This document shows positions 49,300 to 63,128 of a stretch of 64,000 bases of DNA, piece after piece; position 1 is the first letter of the stretch, and each line of letters opens with the position of its first letter. The stretch is from Stromatinia cepivora (taxonomy: Eukaryota > Ascomycota > Leotiomycetes > Helotiales > Sclerotiniaceae). Location: the NCBI GenBank assembly GCA_014898415.1, contig RCTD01000001.1, positions 2,046,001 through 2,110,000 on the forward strand, given 5' to 3'. The notes below the pieces were generated by a model. That model ran no database searches. It saw only the letters and a program-made list of their open reading frames with translations, and was not told the DNA's origin. The position numbers were made by a program, and so were the translations under genes.

Positions 49300-49970
49300 G
49301 GGTAGTAGTGATGCCCAATTGTCTTATCTTCAATTGGTATAATATATAATATAATGGATTAAGTTCTGGTTTTGTCATTCTATTTAACTATCGGTTTGTA
49401 AATGAAACACTATTGATAATTTGCAATATATTCTTAAATAGAAAAACAAATTCCCCTAAAATTTATTTGTGAATTGTAATTCTTGATTTGAAATTATTCC
49501 TTTTAGTATATCGAAATCCTTAAAAATATATCAAAATAGAATCTTTATTAATTTGGATAAGGTTATTGTTTTATTGATTAGAATATATTAAACGAGCTTT
49601 ATATATCTATCAATAATAACAAGGATAGTGTTGTATATATATTTACTTATTTTTGAAAAAGATAGATTTGTAATAAAATCCATTGTTATTTCTTTCTAAA
49701 GATCAAAAGGGAATAATAGAGTTTATAATTTGCTATAAAACTAATAGCGCTTTATAACTATCCATTAACAAACAGTATATATTCGTATATACCTTTTTAT
49801 ATCTTTCATTATATTAAACCAGAAATACTTGTTTTTCAGTATCTCCCAGGTTTTTTTGATACTTCAATGATCTCTTATAAGATCATTATAATAGGCCTTC
49901 AAGATTTCGGCTCTTATAGTTTTATCTAGCGGTACAAAGGCGTGTCTATTATAAATGAGCAAATCATCAG
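49300..49970 (-). pseudogene. Element E integrase
   Basis: The minus strand has the zinc arm around HAFVPLDKTIRAEILKAYY, RDH and KNKYFWFN (about 49960-49810). The core EITMDFITNLSFSK follows, with ILVIIDRYIKL (about 49700-49570). Stop codons interrupt it. Confidence 0.85.
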
Positions 49971-50899
49971 CGTTGTTTTTCCAAAGTACAATATTTCCAA
50001 TTGAACCATATCAATGTTTCAAATACTCCTTACTCTTTGTAAAATCGTTATTCTTTTGAAACCGCAATAAAACATTTTTTATTGATTTTGATATTGATTC
50101 AAATACTATTTCGTCGTTAATTAATATATTAGCTATCTAATGTGGTATTGATTGTTTGCAATTAGTTTTTATCAACGATCCTTCAGAATTGTGTAAGGGC
50201 AAGCTATACCCCTCCCATTGGAAGAGGTCTATAGTATTCTGTAAGGATTTCGTTTTTATTTTTGAGAGAAAGAAAATTGTGGTTATTATCGTAATACTTT
50301 TCAATTTATTTTGTAATATAAATAGTATTTCATTAATATCATTTATATTTTCTATATAATCTAATTGTTTTGATAAATTGTTAACAGGATTTAATTTGTT
50401 CGATTTATATATGATTATGAAATTATAAGCAGCCAGGATTTCGGTTTATTGTGTTTACTTATCATTGAGTTTTTTTTTCTTTATAAAATATTAAAAATTA
50501 TTATAATCCGTTTTGATTATGATAATGTATCGATTACTTGTAATATAATATTGTTATTGAATAAAAGCTGTATAGATAATTAAAAGTTCTTGATTATAAG
50601 TAAAGTATCTTTGTTCTATTGAATTAAACTTTCGCGAATAGAAGATAATAGGATATTATCAAGAAATAATAGGATTGTTTATATTATCAGAGAACAATTA
50701 AAAAAGTATATATTCTAGTGCAAACCCAAAAGTATCGGTTTTGATTAGGATTTGGAATGTTGAATCAAAATATCGGAGTATTAACATTGTAATAAAGATT
50801 TTTTTTAAATTATCAAAAATATTTTGAGCCTTTTTTATCCATTTGAATTTCAATATAACCTTTCCCTTTTTGGTATCTTATAACAAGTTTGTTAAACTA

Positions 50900-51650
50900 T
50901 AAACAATTTGCAAATAGATTACAATAAATTATTAATAGAAGTTCGTAAAGTCTAAAAAGATTTGAATTTTACAAAAGGATATCGATATAGACTATTCGAT
51001 GATGATTTGAATTCTATTTAGTTCTATAGTAACGCTCTTCTTTGATATAATAAAACCCAGGAATTCTATTTTATATATATAGAATATACATTTCTTTAAT
51101 TTAATATAGAACTTATATTCAAATAATCTAACAAAGACTTTATAAATATTAATGGTATAGGTTTCCCTATCTTTGGAATAAATAAGAATATTATCAAGGT
51201 ATATAATATAAATACTATCTGCAAGATCGACGAGTGTTTGATTAATATATATCTGAAAGGTAACGGGGGCATTGGTTAGACTGAAAGGTATAATTAGGTA
51301 TTCGAATTATCCGTAGCGAGTACGAAATGCTGTCTTTCATTTGTTGCCTTCCTATATATATATTCGATGATATATATCTTTGAGATCGAGTTTTATAAAG
51401 AAGACCCCTTGCTTTAAGTGATCCAACGATTTGCTAATTAGGGGTAAAGGGGTACAATCCTTTTTTGTGATTCTATTAAAGCTATGATAATCGATGTATA
51501 ATCGATAATCATCTCCTTTCTTTGGAATAAATATAATCGGGACTTCAATAGAGTTAATCGAATAACAAATCCAATCTTTCTTTTGGTATTCTTCAAGATA
51601 TTCTTATAGAATTGTTAATTCTTTTTCTGAAAGAATATATATTAATTTCT
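50900..51650 (-). pseudogene. Element E reverse transcriptase
   Basis: The minus strand reads VPIIFIPKKGDDYRLYIDYHSFNRITKKDCTPLPLI in part, then IKLDLKDIYHRIYI, FRTRYG, IIPFSLTNAPVTFQIYIN and IYLDNILIYSKDRE. The catalytic box is YLDN instead of YLDD. Upstream lies the FEYKEYKETFSKNKSSILSD-type region joining protease and reverse transcriptase. Confidence 0.9.
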
Positions 51651-51899
51651 AAAAGAAAATTGATCCGGATTCGAGGTCAATATAGTGTTTCATTGGATAA
51701 TGATCGGATAATATGCTGCTTTTATTTTTTGAAAAGGTTTCCTTGTATTCTTTATATTCAAAAGATATTTGCAAAGGTGATAATATAAGGATGTTTTTGA
51801 AATTTGGTAATATTCTTATAGTTAATTAGATTTCAAGTAGTAGTATGTAGATTTTGACCCTGGTTTTCATTTCTTTATACAATTCTTTAGCTGTTATCA

Positions 51900-53600
51900 T
51901 TTCGAGATCTCGTAATGTGGGTTTAAAGTAGAACGAAATCGATTACCAATCGATATCGGGGTTTACCGTTTGAAGCCAAGGTAGCTCTAGGATAACGTCG
52001 ATCCCTAGTAGGTTCAGAATAGTAGTGGTGAATTGATAAATATGCATCCTTTTTTCTTTATATTTGTTTGTTATCTTGATAACGAATCGATAGTTACTGT
52101 AGAAGGGTATACTAATACTATTAGCTGATACTAATGAAGGGCCTTTGCCAGGATCAAGGGCTTAATCCTATTCGATATATTTGTTTTGTTAAATAATATT
52201 AATTTGCGCTTTGGAATTGATGAGATAGTGTATCTTTATCAAAGTATTATCGATCTTGAAGTTTGCTTTGATAGTTAGGATAATGCATTCCTTTTGTTGA
52301 GGATTCAAGATCACCAGAATGATTAAAGTTATTACTAAATCGTAGTGTTTCTTTGATTATTATTTTACAAAAAATGTATAGAACAATTATGAATTAAATA
52401 ATTGCCCTTACATTATCAATAAATATATGGGTTAATATACCCTTTCAAATAATAATCCAATTATTGGTAACGGAAATACCATAGTTCCTGTTCTCGGTAA
52501 CCTTCCTTCGAAGTTCCTTTATTTTTCTTTTCTGTAGAAGGAGATTTGGAGCGTTAAGGTTATGATTATATATTGCTAATCGGCAATGAGTTATTCTATT
52601 TCTGAAATTATCTGTTTTGAAGGAGATTGAAAGGGTAATTGAATTGTATAAAGGGATTATTTTATTTTCAGTTACGGAATGTATCGGAAGAGTTTATAAT
52701 GTAATATATTTTATCTACATTCTCCAAATAGTATATTTGCTTAATCAATTCGTTTCTGCTTTCTGATTATTAAAGTAATTCCGAAATTCTTTTTGCGATA
52801 TAAAAGAATAGATCTATTAAAAGATATTCTTTCCAAATACTATCCGCCTCTAATTCGATTTCCTTTTTTAAATTATCGAAATATACTACAAAACTGTTTA
52901 CACTTTGTATAGATTATTATTTAGTATAGATTATTTGTTATATAGCTAAATACTGATAATTGTTTTTGTTTAATATCGCATTGTATATATATTCCCTGAA
53001 TTTTCCTTATATCATATTAAAGTTCGTCATTCCATTTTCATATCAATGCCAAACCATAAGAGATTGTTTTTGGAAATATTAGATAATATAATCTATTTTC
53101 TTTTGATCTATCAGAAAATAATATCCGTTATCATTCCGAAATATGAATTCAGTTTGAAAAAAGAAGTCTTTTGCTTCTATAATAATGGAATCTTTATAAA
53201 GTAAAAGTTTTTGAAGTTTCAGGGATCTTCCTTAAGAAACTGAAATAAAATTGGATACCGCCTCCCTACCATTGACAATTGTTATCGATAAACTAATTGC
53301 TTTTTCTTGTATAAAACAAATAAAGATTTCCTCAATCTATTATTGATTTTCTGATCTAAAGATTTCGAACTCCTTTTGTATATTTTCGAATCTTTATATT
53401 AATTCTACTTCAAACTGTATAATGGATTAACGATTTGGTACCGATACTTCATCTTTATTACCACTTTAAATCCTCGATACGTTTTCCCTTCGAATTTGCA
53501 AAGTATTTGAGTTAATTAACGGATCTGGGGTGCTTTTTATTCCCACCATGATTACTCGAAGGATACCGACAATGATTAATTAACAAGTTACTCCTGAAAA
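51900..53600 (-). pseudogene. Element E gag and protease region
   Basis: The protease end (LLGIDVILELPWLQTVNPDID, a G-hydrophobic-D-LGxPWL type motif) lies at about 52020-51940 on the minus strand. The stretch to the 5' LTR should be gag by position; it is too broken to follow in detail. Confidence 0.65.
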
Positions 53601-53615
53601 AGGAATGAAAAGAAT

Positions 53616-53907
53616 TATCAGAGTCATTAATAGCAAAGAATCAATTAGTCCTAAAATAGCTATAAAACTTTTCATTATCTTTTTCTAATTAGAAGAATCT
53701 TTTTTCTTTTAAATCCAATAAAAAACAATATCAGAATGATAATAAATTATCGATTATATATTAGAGTTTAATAAATGCAAAGATTTTACAGAGTTTTCTA
53801 ATCAATCGATGATAGACCATTAATTGTACATTGGCCTTTAACAATGAAACCATTTCCTTATAAAGATTTCTAGCTTTACTAGCAACATCCTTCCAACAAC
53901 CGTAACA
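53616..53907 (-). repeat. Element E 5' LTR
   Basis: 292 bp. The first bases TATCAGAG stand for TGTCAGAG, and it ends CAACCGTAACA, followed by GGTGA. Confidence 0.94.
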
Positions 53908-53912
53908 GGTGA

Positions 53913-55180
53913 TAACGAGCTCTGTAATAATACAATCTTCTTTTGAGTTTTAAATAATGCTTATATAGGTATCCAGATTAATAGCAGTATTTGGGACTCT
54001 TTTTATTCCTTTAATCGAAATCCAAGAATCTTTATTCAAGCAAACCTGAAGATCCCGAAATCAAAGAAAGAAAACTTTGATTAAATAATTTGATTATTTG
54101 GGGTCCTTCAATAAATCTCCTTTTTTTTCAAGAAATAATGATTTATTTAATAATCAAAGGTTCTTTTATTTAAGAAATCGATTTAATTGGTTAAGATTGT
54201 ATTCCTATATTAATTATAATTTGCAATAAAATATATATATATCAAAATCTATAAATCTTATTATTAAACTTAACGATGATATTGAATCTAAAACTAGTTT
54301 ATGGCAGTTATTGGTTGTGGGGCGGTTCGGGTTGTATATTATATCATTTAAGAATGAAATATAATATTATATATATATAATCGATTAAACCGAATCAGAA
54401 GTATAAATATATTATCATACTCTTTATATACAAATACCCCGATTTATAGTATTCGAATTAATCGAATAATTTGTAGCGATCTATCGGAATCTGGCCGAAA
54501 TCGATGATGCTTGTTTTTAATACAAGATATAGATTATACTTAATATAATTCGATATAACAATTTCCTAAAATAATATAGAAAATTCAGATTATTTATTAT
54601 CCAAATAAAGATTATTGATAATAAAATCTTATTCAGAGATCTCGAATAGAAGATTTCCGATTTTTTTTTACAAATAATAATAATATTTATCAAAGATTAT
54701 AAAATTACAAAAGAACTCGTGAATATATTTATTAAAATAGATTAAAACGAAATTTCATTATAAAAACGAAATCGATATTGTATTGATCAAAAAATCTTTA
54801 TAATTATTCACAAATTAATAATTACTCATCTTTTTTTGTAACCCTTTTAGAATTTTAACAATTTCAATTTTGGAATCTTTATATTTCCGAAATCATTTCC
54901 ACCCCAGAATACCCTTTCCGGATACACCGGCCCTACTATATCTAATAATTATTCAAACTTCAAATATTTGTTATTTTCTCCCTTTCCTGAAATAATACAT
55001 ATATCGATACTTTGTATCAATAACTTTAATAAAATTGAAATGGTATAAAAAGAAACAGAAGAATTCGAAGAATATCGGGATGCCGAAAAAGACTTCAATC
55101 TAGAAATTATAATTGAAGCTATATAGAATACTTGTTTAAAAGAAGAAAAATATTTAAAACCAAATATTTAGATTTTATTT
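53913..55180 (+). pseudogene. Element C gag, main part
   Basis: Collinear with 36796-38060 of A. It is far more degraded; the capsid segments can be recognised only by comparison with A, and no long open frame remains. Confidence 0.8.
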
Positions 55181-55199
55181 CCATTTTAAACACTATATA

Positions 55200-55560
55200 G
55201 AATATAAGATTTCTTGATCTAATTAAGTTTATAGAAAAAGAAACATTTATCCTTCCCTACAATTTTTCGAAAAATAATTATATTTATCAATTAAAAGTAT
55301 TTATTGATTCTAAAATAAATAGATTTATTTTTATTAATATTATATTTCTTATTTGTTTATTTCTTATATTTAAATCCAGAATTATATTGTTTAAAGTTTC
55401 AATTGAAATTAAAGGGTATAATGGTATACAAGGTTATATTATTATCTATTTTATATTCCTTAATTTAATAATCGATAATTATAAATAATCTTTTGTTCTT
55501 TTCTTTATTATTGAATTAAAGAATTATAATGTTATTTTAGATAGATTTTGGTTATCAAAG
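55200..55560 (+). pseudogene. Element C protease
   Basis: Collinear with 38090-38450 of A, with IRFLDLIKFIEKE-like and IELKNYNVILDRF-type ends. Several stops. Confidence 0.78.
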
Positions 55561-56199
55561 ATTCGAATAAAGTTCGATTGCTTTAATCGATATTTCGAAT
55601 GATTTAAAGAGAGATTCTGTATTATTTCTTATTCGAATAATCTTTTTGTTATCTAATCATCCCTTTACAAATGGAAGATCGATTGATTAGTCCAACAAAA
55701 TGTTGATCGACGAGATAATCAATTTGAAGAATATTGGAATCGAAGAGATTCATAATTGAACAGATCAATTATAGCTAATAATATATAATAAGAACCTTCA
55801 AATATGAATATAATATAGATTTTTGTTGAAAAGGAAAAAGTCCTGATTCCCTTTAAATTCAATCCATTTCCTTTTCAATCAACTATACCATTATTATAGA
55901 TCTACAAATACTTTCCCTATATATCGTTTGAAGTCCTTGATCTATATATACTCAAATCCAATAAATTCCAATTAGAATATAAAAGAAATGAATAAACTGA
56001 ACTCTTTACCATTATTTTGAAAGAATTCAATGATATAATAGATTTCCAATAGAACGAATAATATACAAAAGAAAGAATATTAATTGCCCTGATTGAATTC
56101 AAGAATACAAAAATTCAAAAGAAACTCAATCGAGTATTAATCGAAATCGATTCAGAATCTGAAATACTATTTGAATATCAATAATATTATCGAATTTTT

Positions 56200-56800
56200 T
56201 TTAAGTATAAATCAAATATCTTACCTCCTAATCGATCTTATAATTATAAAATCATATTAAAAAACAAAGAAGAACAAGTTTTGCATTATAATCCATTTTA
56301 TAAGATATCCTTAGAACAACTGGAAATCGTTAAAGAATATATTATGGATAATTTCAATAAAGGTTTCATTGAATCTAGTCAAGCCTCTTATATTGCATCT
56401 ATTCTATTCGTCAAGAAACTTAATGATAGTTTGAAGTTTTATATAAATTTCAGATTATTGAATTCCTTGATATATAAGGATCGGTATCCCCTTCCTTTGA
56501 TCAACGAAATACTTTCTTGGCTTTCCGGTATTAAGGCCTTTATTAAACTCAATATTCGTTAAACTTTCTATTATATAAGAATAAATTTTGTTTTGGAAGA
56601 GTATATTACCTTTCGAATCCGATATGGATTATATAAATATAAGATCGTATTATTCGGATTAACGAATAATTCTGTAATCTATTAATATTATATAAATAAT
56701 ATTCTATTCAATTATTTAAATATTTTCTATATAGTATACCTCGATGATATTCTAATCTATTCTGAGAACAAAGAAAAGTATCAAACTTATATCAAATTAA
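56200..56800 (+). pseudogene. Element C reverse transcriptase
   Basis: Open stretch 56281-56562 reads MHYNPFYKISLEQLEIVKEY, GFIESSQASYIASILFVKK and KDRYPLPLINEILSWLSG. After a TAA, FRIRYGLYKYKIVLFGLTN and IYSENKEK follow. The catalytic YLDD at 56737-56748 is intact, unlike in A and B, but stop codons make the gene inactive. Confidence 0.9.
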
Positions 56801-57169
56801 TTCTCGAACGATTAAAAGCTATTGGCTTACAAACGGATCTCAAAAAATATGAATTCAATATTATATATATTAAGTATTTGGGCTTTATTATTTCTATTAA
56901 AGAAATAGAGGTAGACCTTGAAAAGATTGAGATAATTAAGAACTAGATTTTTCTGACAATAATGAAAGGGATCTAATTATTCTTTGGTTTTTGCAATTTT
57001 TATTAATAGTTTATTAAGGATTATAATATAATAACGAAACCTTTTAACGAATTTATTAAAGCAAATATTAAATTCGTATTCGATAAAGTATACCAAAATG
57101 TATTTAATATCTTGAAGAAAAAGCTTATCTCCGTTTTGCTTCTGTAATATTATAATCATCGATTTCCCT

Positions 57170-57540
57170 GTATACTCGAAACAGATATATTTGATGGAGT
57201 AATTGCTAATATATTATTATAATAGTATAGCGAAGATTGATTTTCTATAATTTATTTCTTTAAGATTATGGTTGTTACTGAATTGAACTACAAAGTTTAT
57301 AATAAGAAAATACTATCAATTATTCGATCTTTCAATTATTAAAAAGCGGAACTTGTTAGTTCATTATATAAAATCAAGGTTTATATTGATTATAAGGTCT
57401 TCGAATATTTTATAACTATTAAAACTTTCAATACCCGATAAGCTCGTTAGGCAAAAGTTTTAGCCGATTATAACTTCATTATTATATATCATTTTGGAAA
57501 AGATAATTCTTTTGCCGATGTCTTAATCCATTAAATCGAT
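57170..57540 (+). pseudogene. Element C RNase H
   Basis: Collinear with 40040-40410 of A; ELNYKVYNKKILSIIRSF-type and KIKVYIDYKVFEYF-type stretches remain, with stop codons between. Confidence 0.78.
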
Positions 57541-57819
57541 GAATTGGATTTTTAAAATTATACCAAAAAAAAGAATCGCCTTTAGTAGCTTATTAAAGAT
57601 AATCAAATTAATACCGAAATCATAAGAAAAGCTTTACAAAAGTACTATTCAGACGAAATAGCGATTATTAGCATCGATTTGAATGAAATCGCTTCTCGAT
57701 TTGATCTAGTTAATTGTATTATTGAAGCAAATAAAACTATAGATAACTTATTAGTATTCAGAATATAAATTATCTAAGATTACAAGTATATATCACTTCA
57801 AAATAATCTCTTACTCTAT

Positions 57820-58720
57820 AATAACCGTTTGATAATACCTGATATCGATAATCTTTGAATTTACCTGATTTGTGAAACCTATAATTCCGTTTCTATTGTT
57901 CATCCTGGTACAAGTAAAACCTATCTTTTATTATCTCAACAATATTACTGGCCCAAAATGCATAATATTGTAACCAGATATATATACAATTGTTATGTTT
58001 ACAAATACAATTCTGTTCTATATAATCGTATCCCCGGTTTATTATATCCACTTCCAATTCCTAATCGAGTATAATAATATGTCATTATAAATTACTGCAG
58101 CTTTAATAAAGATAAATATGAATATGATAATGTTTTAATTATTATTGATCGATTAACAAAACAAGTTATCTTTATATTTTATTACAAATCAATCAATACT
58201 CAAATTCAAGTATAATTATATCTCTATTATGTATATCGATATTATAATCCCCCTGATATTATAATATCGGATCGCGATCCCTAATTCATATTATAGTTCT
58301 AAAAGGAATTCAGCCAAATCCTAGGAACCGATTTCAAATTATTTATTATTCATTATCCCCAAACCGATAATCAAATTAAGATCTATAATCAATATCTTCA
58401 ACAATGGTTAAGATCGTTTATTAACTATTATCAAAATAATTAATCAGAATTCCTATTTATAATGGATTATATACAATTTATTCTTTTATACGATTCCTTA
58501 GGAGGGTTTATACTTTATAAAACTCTATACGGGTATACACTGAAATATATATAGGAATAGAAGGAAGACATTAATAAACCAATAGATAATATAAATATAT
58601 ATAATACTTATATATATACAGAACATAATAGATTAATTTTTGCGCGAATAAAAGAAGATCTATTATATACCCAAATCAAGATATCGAAATCCATAAATAT
58701 TCATCGGTATAAAGTCGATT
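57820..58720 (+). pseudogene. Element C integrase
   Basis: Collinear with 40690-41590 of A: the zinc arm (HPGTSKTYLLLSQQYYW), CYVYKYNS (one zinc-binding Cys changed to Tyr), then SFNKDKYEYDNVLIIIDRLTKQ. Interrupted by several stops. Confidence 0.8.
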
Positions 58721-58859
58721 TCGATATCGGAGAATTATATATAGTTTAATATGAAGAGTTATTCTACCTAAAGATTATCTAAGAAACTAAACTTCCTAAT
58801 TCAAGGAAGATTTAAAATCATTGATCGATCTGGAAGCTTTTTCAAATTCGAATTCTCGA

Positions 58860-59280
58860 TTACAATAAAAATTCATCCTGTTTTCTTTTTAGATTGATTA
58901 TACAAAATATATAACAATTCTTTTCCTAATCAAATATTCGAATTATCTCCGTTTATTAATATAATTGATAATTCGGAATAAAAAATAGAGAAGATTCTAA
59001 CAATAAAGAAAATACGAAAAATCCTATTATACAGAATTTTATAATTTAATAACGATATCGATCTTACCTAGTATCCTATTTCCGATTTTAAAATATCATT
59101 ATACCTCCTATACGATTTTCACCTGGTCAATTCAATATTGCCTGATCCTCCTAATCAATTAATTGATTAAATAAAGTTTTATAAAAGCAAAAAGAATAAT
59201 TATAATTATATAAATGACAATTCATTTATAAAATCAAAGGAAAGAAAAGTATTCTTTAATATAACAGATTAAATATTATA
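58860..59280 (+). pseudogene. Element C chromodomain region
   Basis: Collinear with the chromodomain end of A at 41750-42157, but heavily mutated. The EWEVEKIL core is lost (a stop stands after NSE). Confidence 0.7.
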
Positions 59281-59769
59281 ATTTTATAATAATATATATA
59301 TATATAATTATAAAAAGATCGAAAACCCATATAAATTCGAGAGAATTTGATTGTATATATATATGGCCTGAGTTTTATACAACAGACAAACTATCATCAT
59401 TAAGATAATACAAAGGCAATATATTTCAAAAACTTATACCTATAATTATTTCAAAAATCATGCAAAGGGAAGCTTGAATATAATAAGAACGAAATATAAT
59501 ATTACCTCTATCGATTTCGTTCAATTTGATTGATTTGATCAATTTAATCAATTAATTTGATCGATTTCGGAATTAATTATATTAACCATCTATTATCATT
59601 ATATTATAATTCAACCTCCTTCCCTTTTCTATTGAAACTTTTTCCTTTCAAAGATTCCCCAAATCAAAAAGAATACAAATCAATATTAATTTAATCAATT
59701 GATGAACGATTTGGTCGATTTGGTTAATTCATTTGTCATTTTGATCAATTTGGTCGATAATTTTGATCA

Positions 59770-59800
59770 ATTTGGTCAATTTCCATTAAATTGACTAAAT
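59770..59800. repeat. Element C 3'-end hairpin
   Basis: ATTTGGTCAATTT, a 5-nt loop and AAATTGACTAAAT. One arm base differs from A and B, but the change is C to T and still allows a G-T pair in RNA. Confidence 0.8.
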
Positions 59801-59927
59801 CAACCAAAATAATCAATCTAATTGATTTAAAACTTATAAACTTTTACAAAACCTGGTTTTCGATGAAATAACAATGAAATAGAGGAATAAAACACTCGAA
59901 GATGAGCTTTTCCGAAGGGGGGGGTAA

Positions 59928-60209
59928 TATTATGAATCATAAATCATAGGAGGTTAATTATATAATACCTTTTATCTTCTATATCAATTTATAAGCTAAT
60001 CATTTATATGTATATGTTACGAATCATATGATTTAGTATAATAAAATGGTAACCCTAATAATGTATATATACAACCCTGCAGCCTATAAATGAGTATTTG
60101 TATATATATATCTAGTCGCTCCTTATAAGCTATAATTCTTCAATTATAGATTCTAAAGAATATAATTGACCCTGTTTATTCAGCTCTACTACGGCTCTTG
60201 TGCGTCACA
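59928..60209 (+). repeat. Element C 3' LTR
   Basis: 282 bp, TATTATGAATCAT...GTGCGTCACA. The polypurine tract GAAGGGGGGGGTAA lies at 59914-59927, and AAATC follows at 60210-60214. Confidence 0.94.
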
Positions 60210-60214
60210 AAATC

Positions 60215-60400
60215 TTTACTGAGATTATCCATAATATATTTTTTAACAATTTTCAGTTATTCCAAGGATATTTTGTAAAATAGACTGTAATGTAAGGTTT
60301 GTTCTCCTTCGTCTTCCAATATGATTTTATAATTATAAGATCGATTAGAAAACAAAATGTTTAATTTATATTTGGAAAAGGTTCGATAATATTATCGATA
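60215..60400 (-). pseudogene. Element B reverse transcriptase, N-terminal fragment
   Basis: The minus strand continues the B reverse transcriptase upstream of the C insertion (YIMDNLSKD, and TLHYSLFYKISLE-like sequence before it). Confidence 0.8.
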
Positions 60401-61024
60401 TTCAAATAGTATTTCAGATTCTGAATCGATTTCGGTTAATATTTAATCGAATTTCTTTCGAACTTTTGTATTCTTAAATTCGATTAGAACAATCAATATT
60501 CTCTCTTTTGTATATTATTCGTTCTATCGGAAATCTATTATATCATCGAATTCTTTCAAAATAATGGTAAAGAGTTCAATTTGTTCATCTCTTTTATATT
60601 TTAATTGAAATTTATCAAGTTTGAATATATATAAATCGAGGATTTCGGACAATATATAAAAGAGGCATTTGTAGATCTGCAATAATAATATAATTGATTG
60701 AAAAGAAAGTGGATTGAATTTGAAAGGAATCGGGATTTCTTCCTTTTCAATAAGAATCTATATTATATTCATATTTGAAGGTTTTTATTGTATATCATCA
60801 ATTATAATTAATTTATTCAATTATGAATCTCTTCGATTCCAATATTCTTCAAGTTGATTATTTTGTTGATCAATATTTTATTAAATTAATCAATCGATCT
60901 TTTATTTATAAAAGGATAATTAAATAACAAAAAGATTATTCGAATAAAAAATAATACAAGGTTTTTCTTTAGATTATTCGAAATATCGATTGAAGTAATC
61001 GAATTTCGCTCGAATCTTTGATAA

Positions 61025-61426
61025 TCAAAGTCTATCTAAAATAATATTATAACTTCTTAATTCAATAATAAAAAAAGGGACAAAAGATTGTTCACAATTA
61101 TCGATTGCTAAATTAAGGAATATAAAATGAATAATAATATGGCCTTGTATATTATTATACTCTTTAACTTCAATTGAAGCTTCAAACAATATAATTCTGG
61201 ATTTAAATATAGGAAATAAACAAATAAGAAATGTAGTATTAATAAAAACAAATCCATTTACTCTAAAATCAATGAATACTCTTGATCGATAAATATAACC
61301 ATTTTTCGAAAGATTATAGAGAAAAATGAATACTTCTTCTCCTATAAATTTGATTAAATCAAGAAATCTTATATTCTGTATAATATTTAGAATAAAAACG
61401 GAATCTAAATATTTAATTTTAAACAC
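61025..61426 (-). pseudogene. Element B protease
   Basis: A 133-codon open frame, the longest intact one of the region for this family. It matches A 38060-38437: IRFLDLIKFIGEE, FIDFRVNGFVFIN, and the SFVPFFIIELRSYNIILDRL end. The DTG active-site motif is absent (DFRVNG). Confidence 0.82.
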
Positions 61427-61429
61427 TTT

Positions 61430-63080
61430 TCTTCTTCTAAATAGGCATTCTGTATAACTTCAATTGTAACTTCTGGGCTGAAATCTTTTTTAGTATCCTA
61501 ATATTCTTTGAATTTTTCTGCTTTTTTTTATATTATCTTGATCTCATTGAGATTATTGATACAAGGCATCGATATATATATTGCTCCAGAAAAGAAAAAG
61601 GGCGACAAGCATTTGAAGTTCAAATAATTATTGAGTATAACAGAACCAGTATATCCGGAAAGGGTATTCTGGAGTGAAAATGGTTTCGGGAATATGAAGG
61701 TTCAAAATTAGAATTGTTAGAACTCTAAAAGGATTACAAAGGATTCGTAATAATTATTAATTTATAAATAATTATAAAGACTTTTTGATTAATATAATAT
61801 CGGTTTCGTTTTTATAATAAAACTTTGTTTTGATTTACTCTAATAAATATATTCGCGAATTCTTCTATAATCTTATAATCCTTGATAGATATTGTTATTA
61901 TTCATAAAAGAAAATCGGAAATCTTTTATTCGAAATTTTTGAATAGGATTTTATTATTAGTAATCTTTATTTGAATAACAAATAATCTGAACTTCCTATA
62001 TTATTCTAAGAAATTGTTATATTGAATTATATTAAATATGATCTATATTTTATATTGAAAATGAATATCATCGATTTCGATTGGGTTCTAATAGATCGCT
62101 GTAAATTGTTTGATTAATTCGAATACTGTAAATCGGAATATTTATATATAAAAAGTATGATAATATATTTATACTTTCGATTTGGTTTAATCGATTATAT
62201 ATATACAGTGTTGTATTTTATTCTTAAATGATATAATATATAGTTTGAATTGTTTTATGATTAATAATTATTACAAATTAGCTTTAGGTTTAATATTATT
62301 GTTAAATTTAATAATAAGATTTGTAGATTTTGATATATATATATCTTATTGTGAATTATGATTAATATAGGAATGCAATCTTGATCGATTAAATTGGTTT
62401 TTTAAATAAAAGGATCCCTGATTATTAAATAAATTGTCATTTCCTGAAAAGGAAGAAAAATCCTTGAAAAATCTTAGATAATCAGATTGTCTAATCAAAG
62501 TTTTCTTCCTTTGATTTCGGGATCTTCAGGTTTATTTAGATAAAGATCCTTGAATTTCGATTAAGGGAATAAAGGGAATCCTAAATACTATTGTTAATCT
62601 AAATACTTATATAAATATTATTTGAAGTTCAAAAGGAGATTATATTATTACAAAATTCGTTGTCATTATAGCTTTCAATTATCAATTTTCCTCTTTCAAA
62701 TTTATAATCATTGTATAGAGATCTTATAGTTATAATAATAATTCGAAAGAAGCAATTGAACTATTAGAAATATCGGTTTTATATATTGGAATCTTCTTTT
62801 TACCAGTTTTCTTTTTTCCAATAATAACGTTATTCAATTCTATATTTATATTTTCTTTAAAGGATTGTTGAAATAATTGAGAAGAAGGAAAGGGTTCTTC
62901 AGAATATGTTTTCGAAGGTTCGGAGTATATAAAAGGAGGAGTTTGTTATATTGTGAAAATGATAATATACTTCTAAAAGTATTTATATCTTTATCGATTA
63001 GATCGAAATAGATCTTCTTCCTTTAAATATAACATTCGTAAAAGTTCATCTAAGAAAGTATTATTAAAGTAAAATATTAT
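61430..63080 (-). pseudogene. Element B gag and leader
   Basis: Collinear on the minus strand with 36400-38060 of A; capsid blocks are recognisable by comparison, but no long open frame remains. Confidence 0.75.
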
Positions 63081-63128
63081 TTGAAAGGCCATTAGATAAC
63101 TGGATATTTGTAAATGAATTGTAGATAA

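Larger units (their letters stand above)
46451..53907 (-). mobile_element. Element E: second-family Ty3/gypsy chromovirus
   Basis: A 7,457-bp minus-strand element with 292-bp LTRs (46451-46742 and 53616-53907) and GGTGA duplications. The minus strand encodes, right to left, gag (about 53600-52450), protease (about 52400-51900), reverse transcriptase, RNase H, integrase and a chromodomain ending near 48650. The polypurine tract (reverse complement of 46743-46758, AAAGGGAAGG core) abuts the left LTR. LTRs and proteins are unrelated in detail to the A/B/C family. A 1.9-kb extra segment lies between the chromodomain and the 3' LTR. Confidence 0.92.
44024..60209 (+). mobile_element. Element C: Ty3/gypsy chromovirus split by D and E
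   Basis: A plus-strand member of the A/B family with 282-bp LTRs (44024-44305 and 59928-60209) and AAATC duplications. Element D cut its leader at 44346 and element E cut its gag at 46450. Without D, E and their duplications it is 7,044 bp. It lies in the reverse transcriptase gene of B, whose frame continues across the gap (YIMDNLSKD on the right, FIEPNQ on the left, minus strand). Confidence 0.94.
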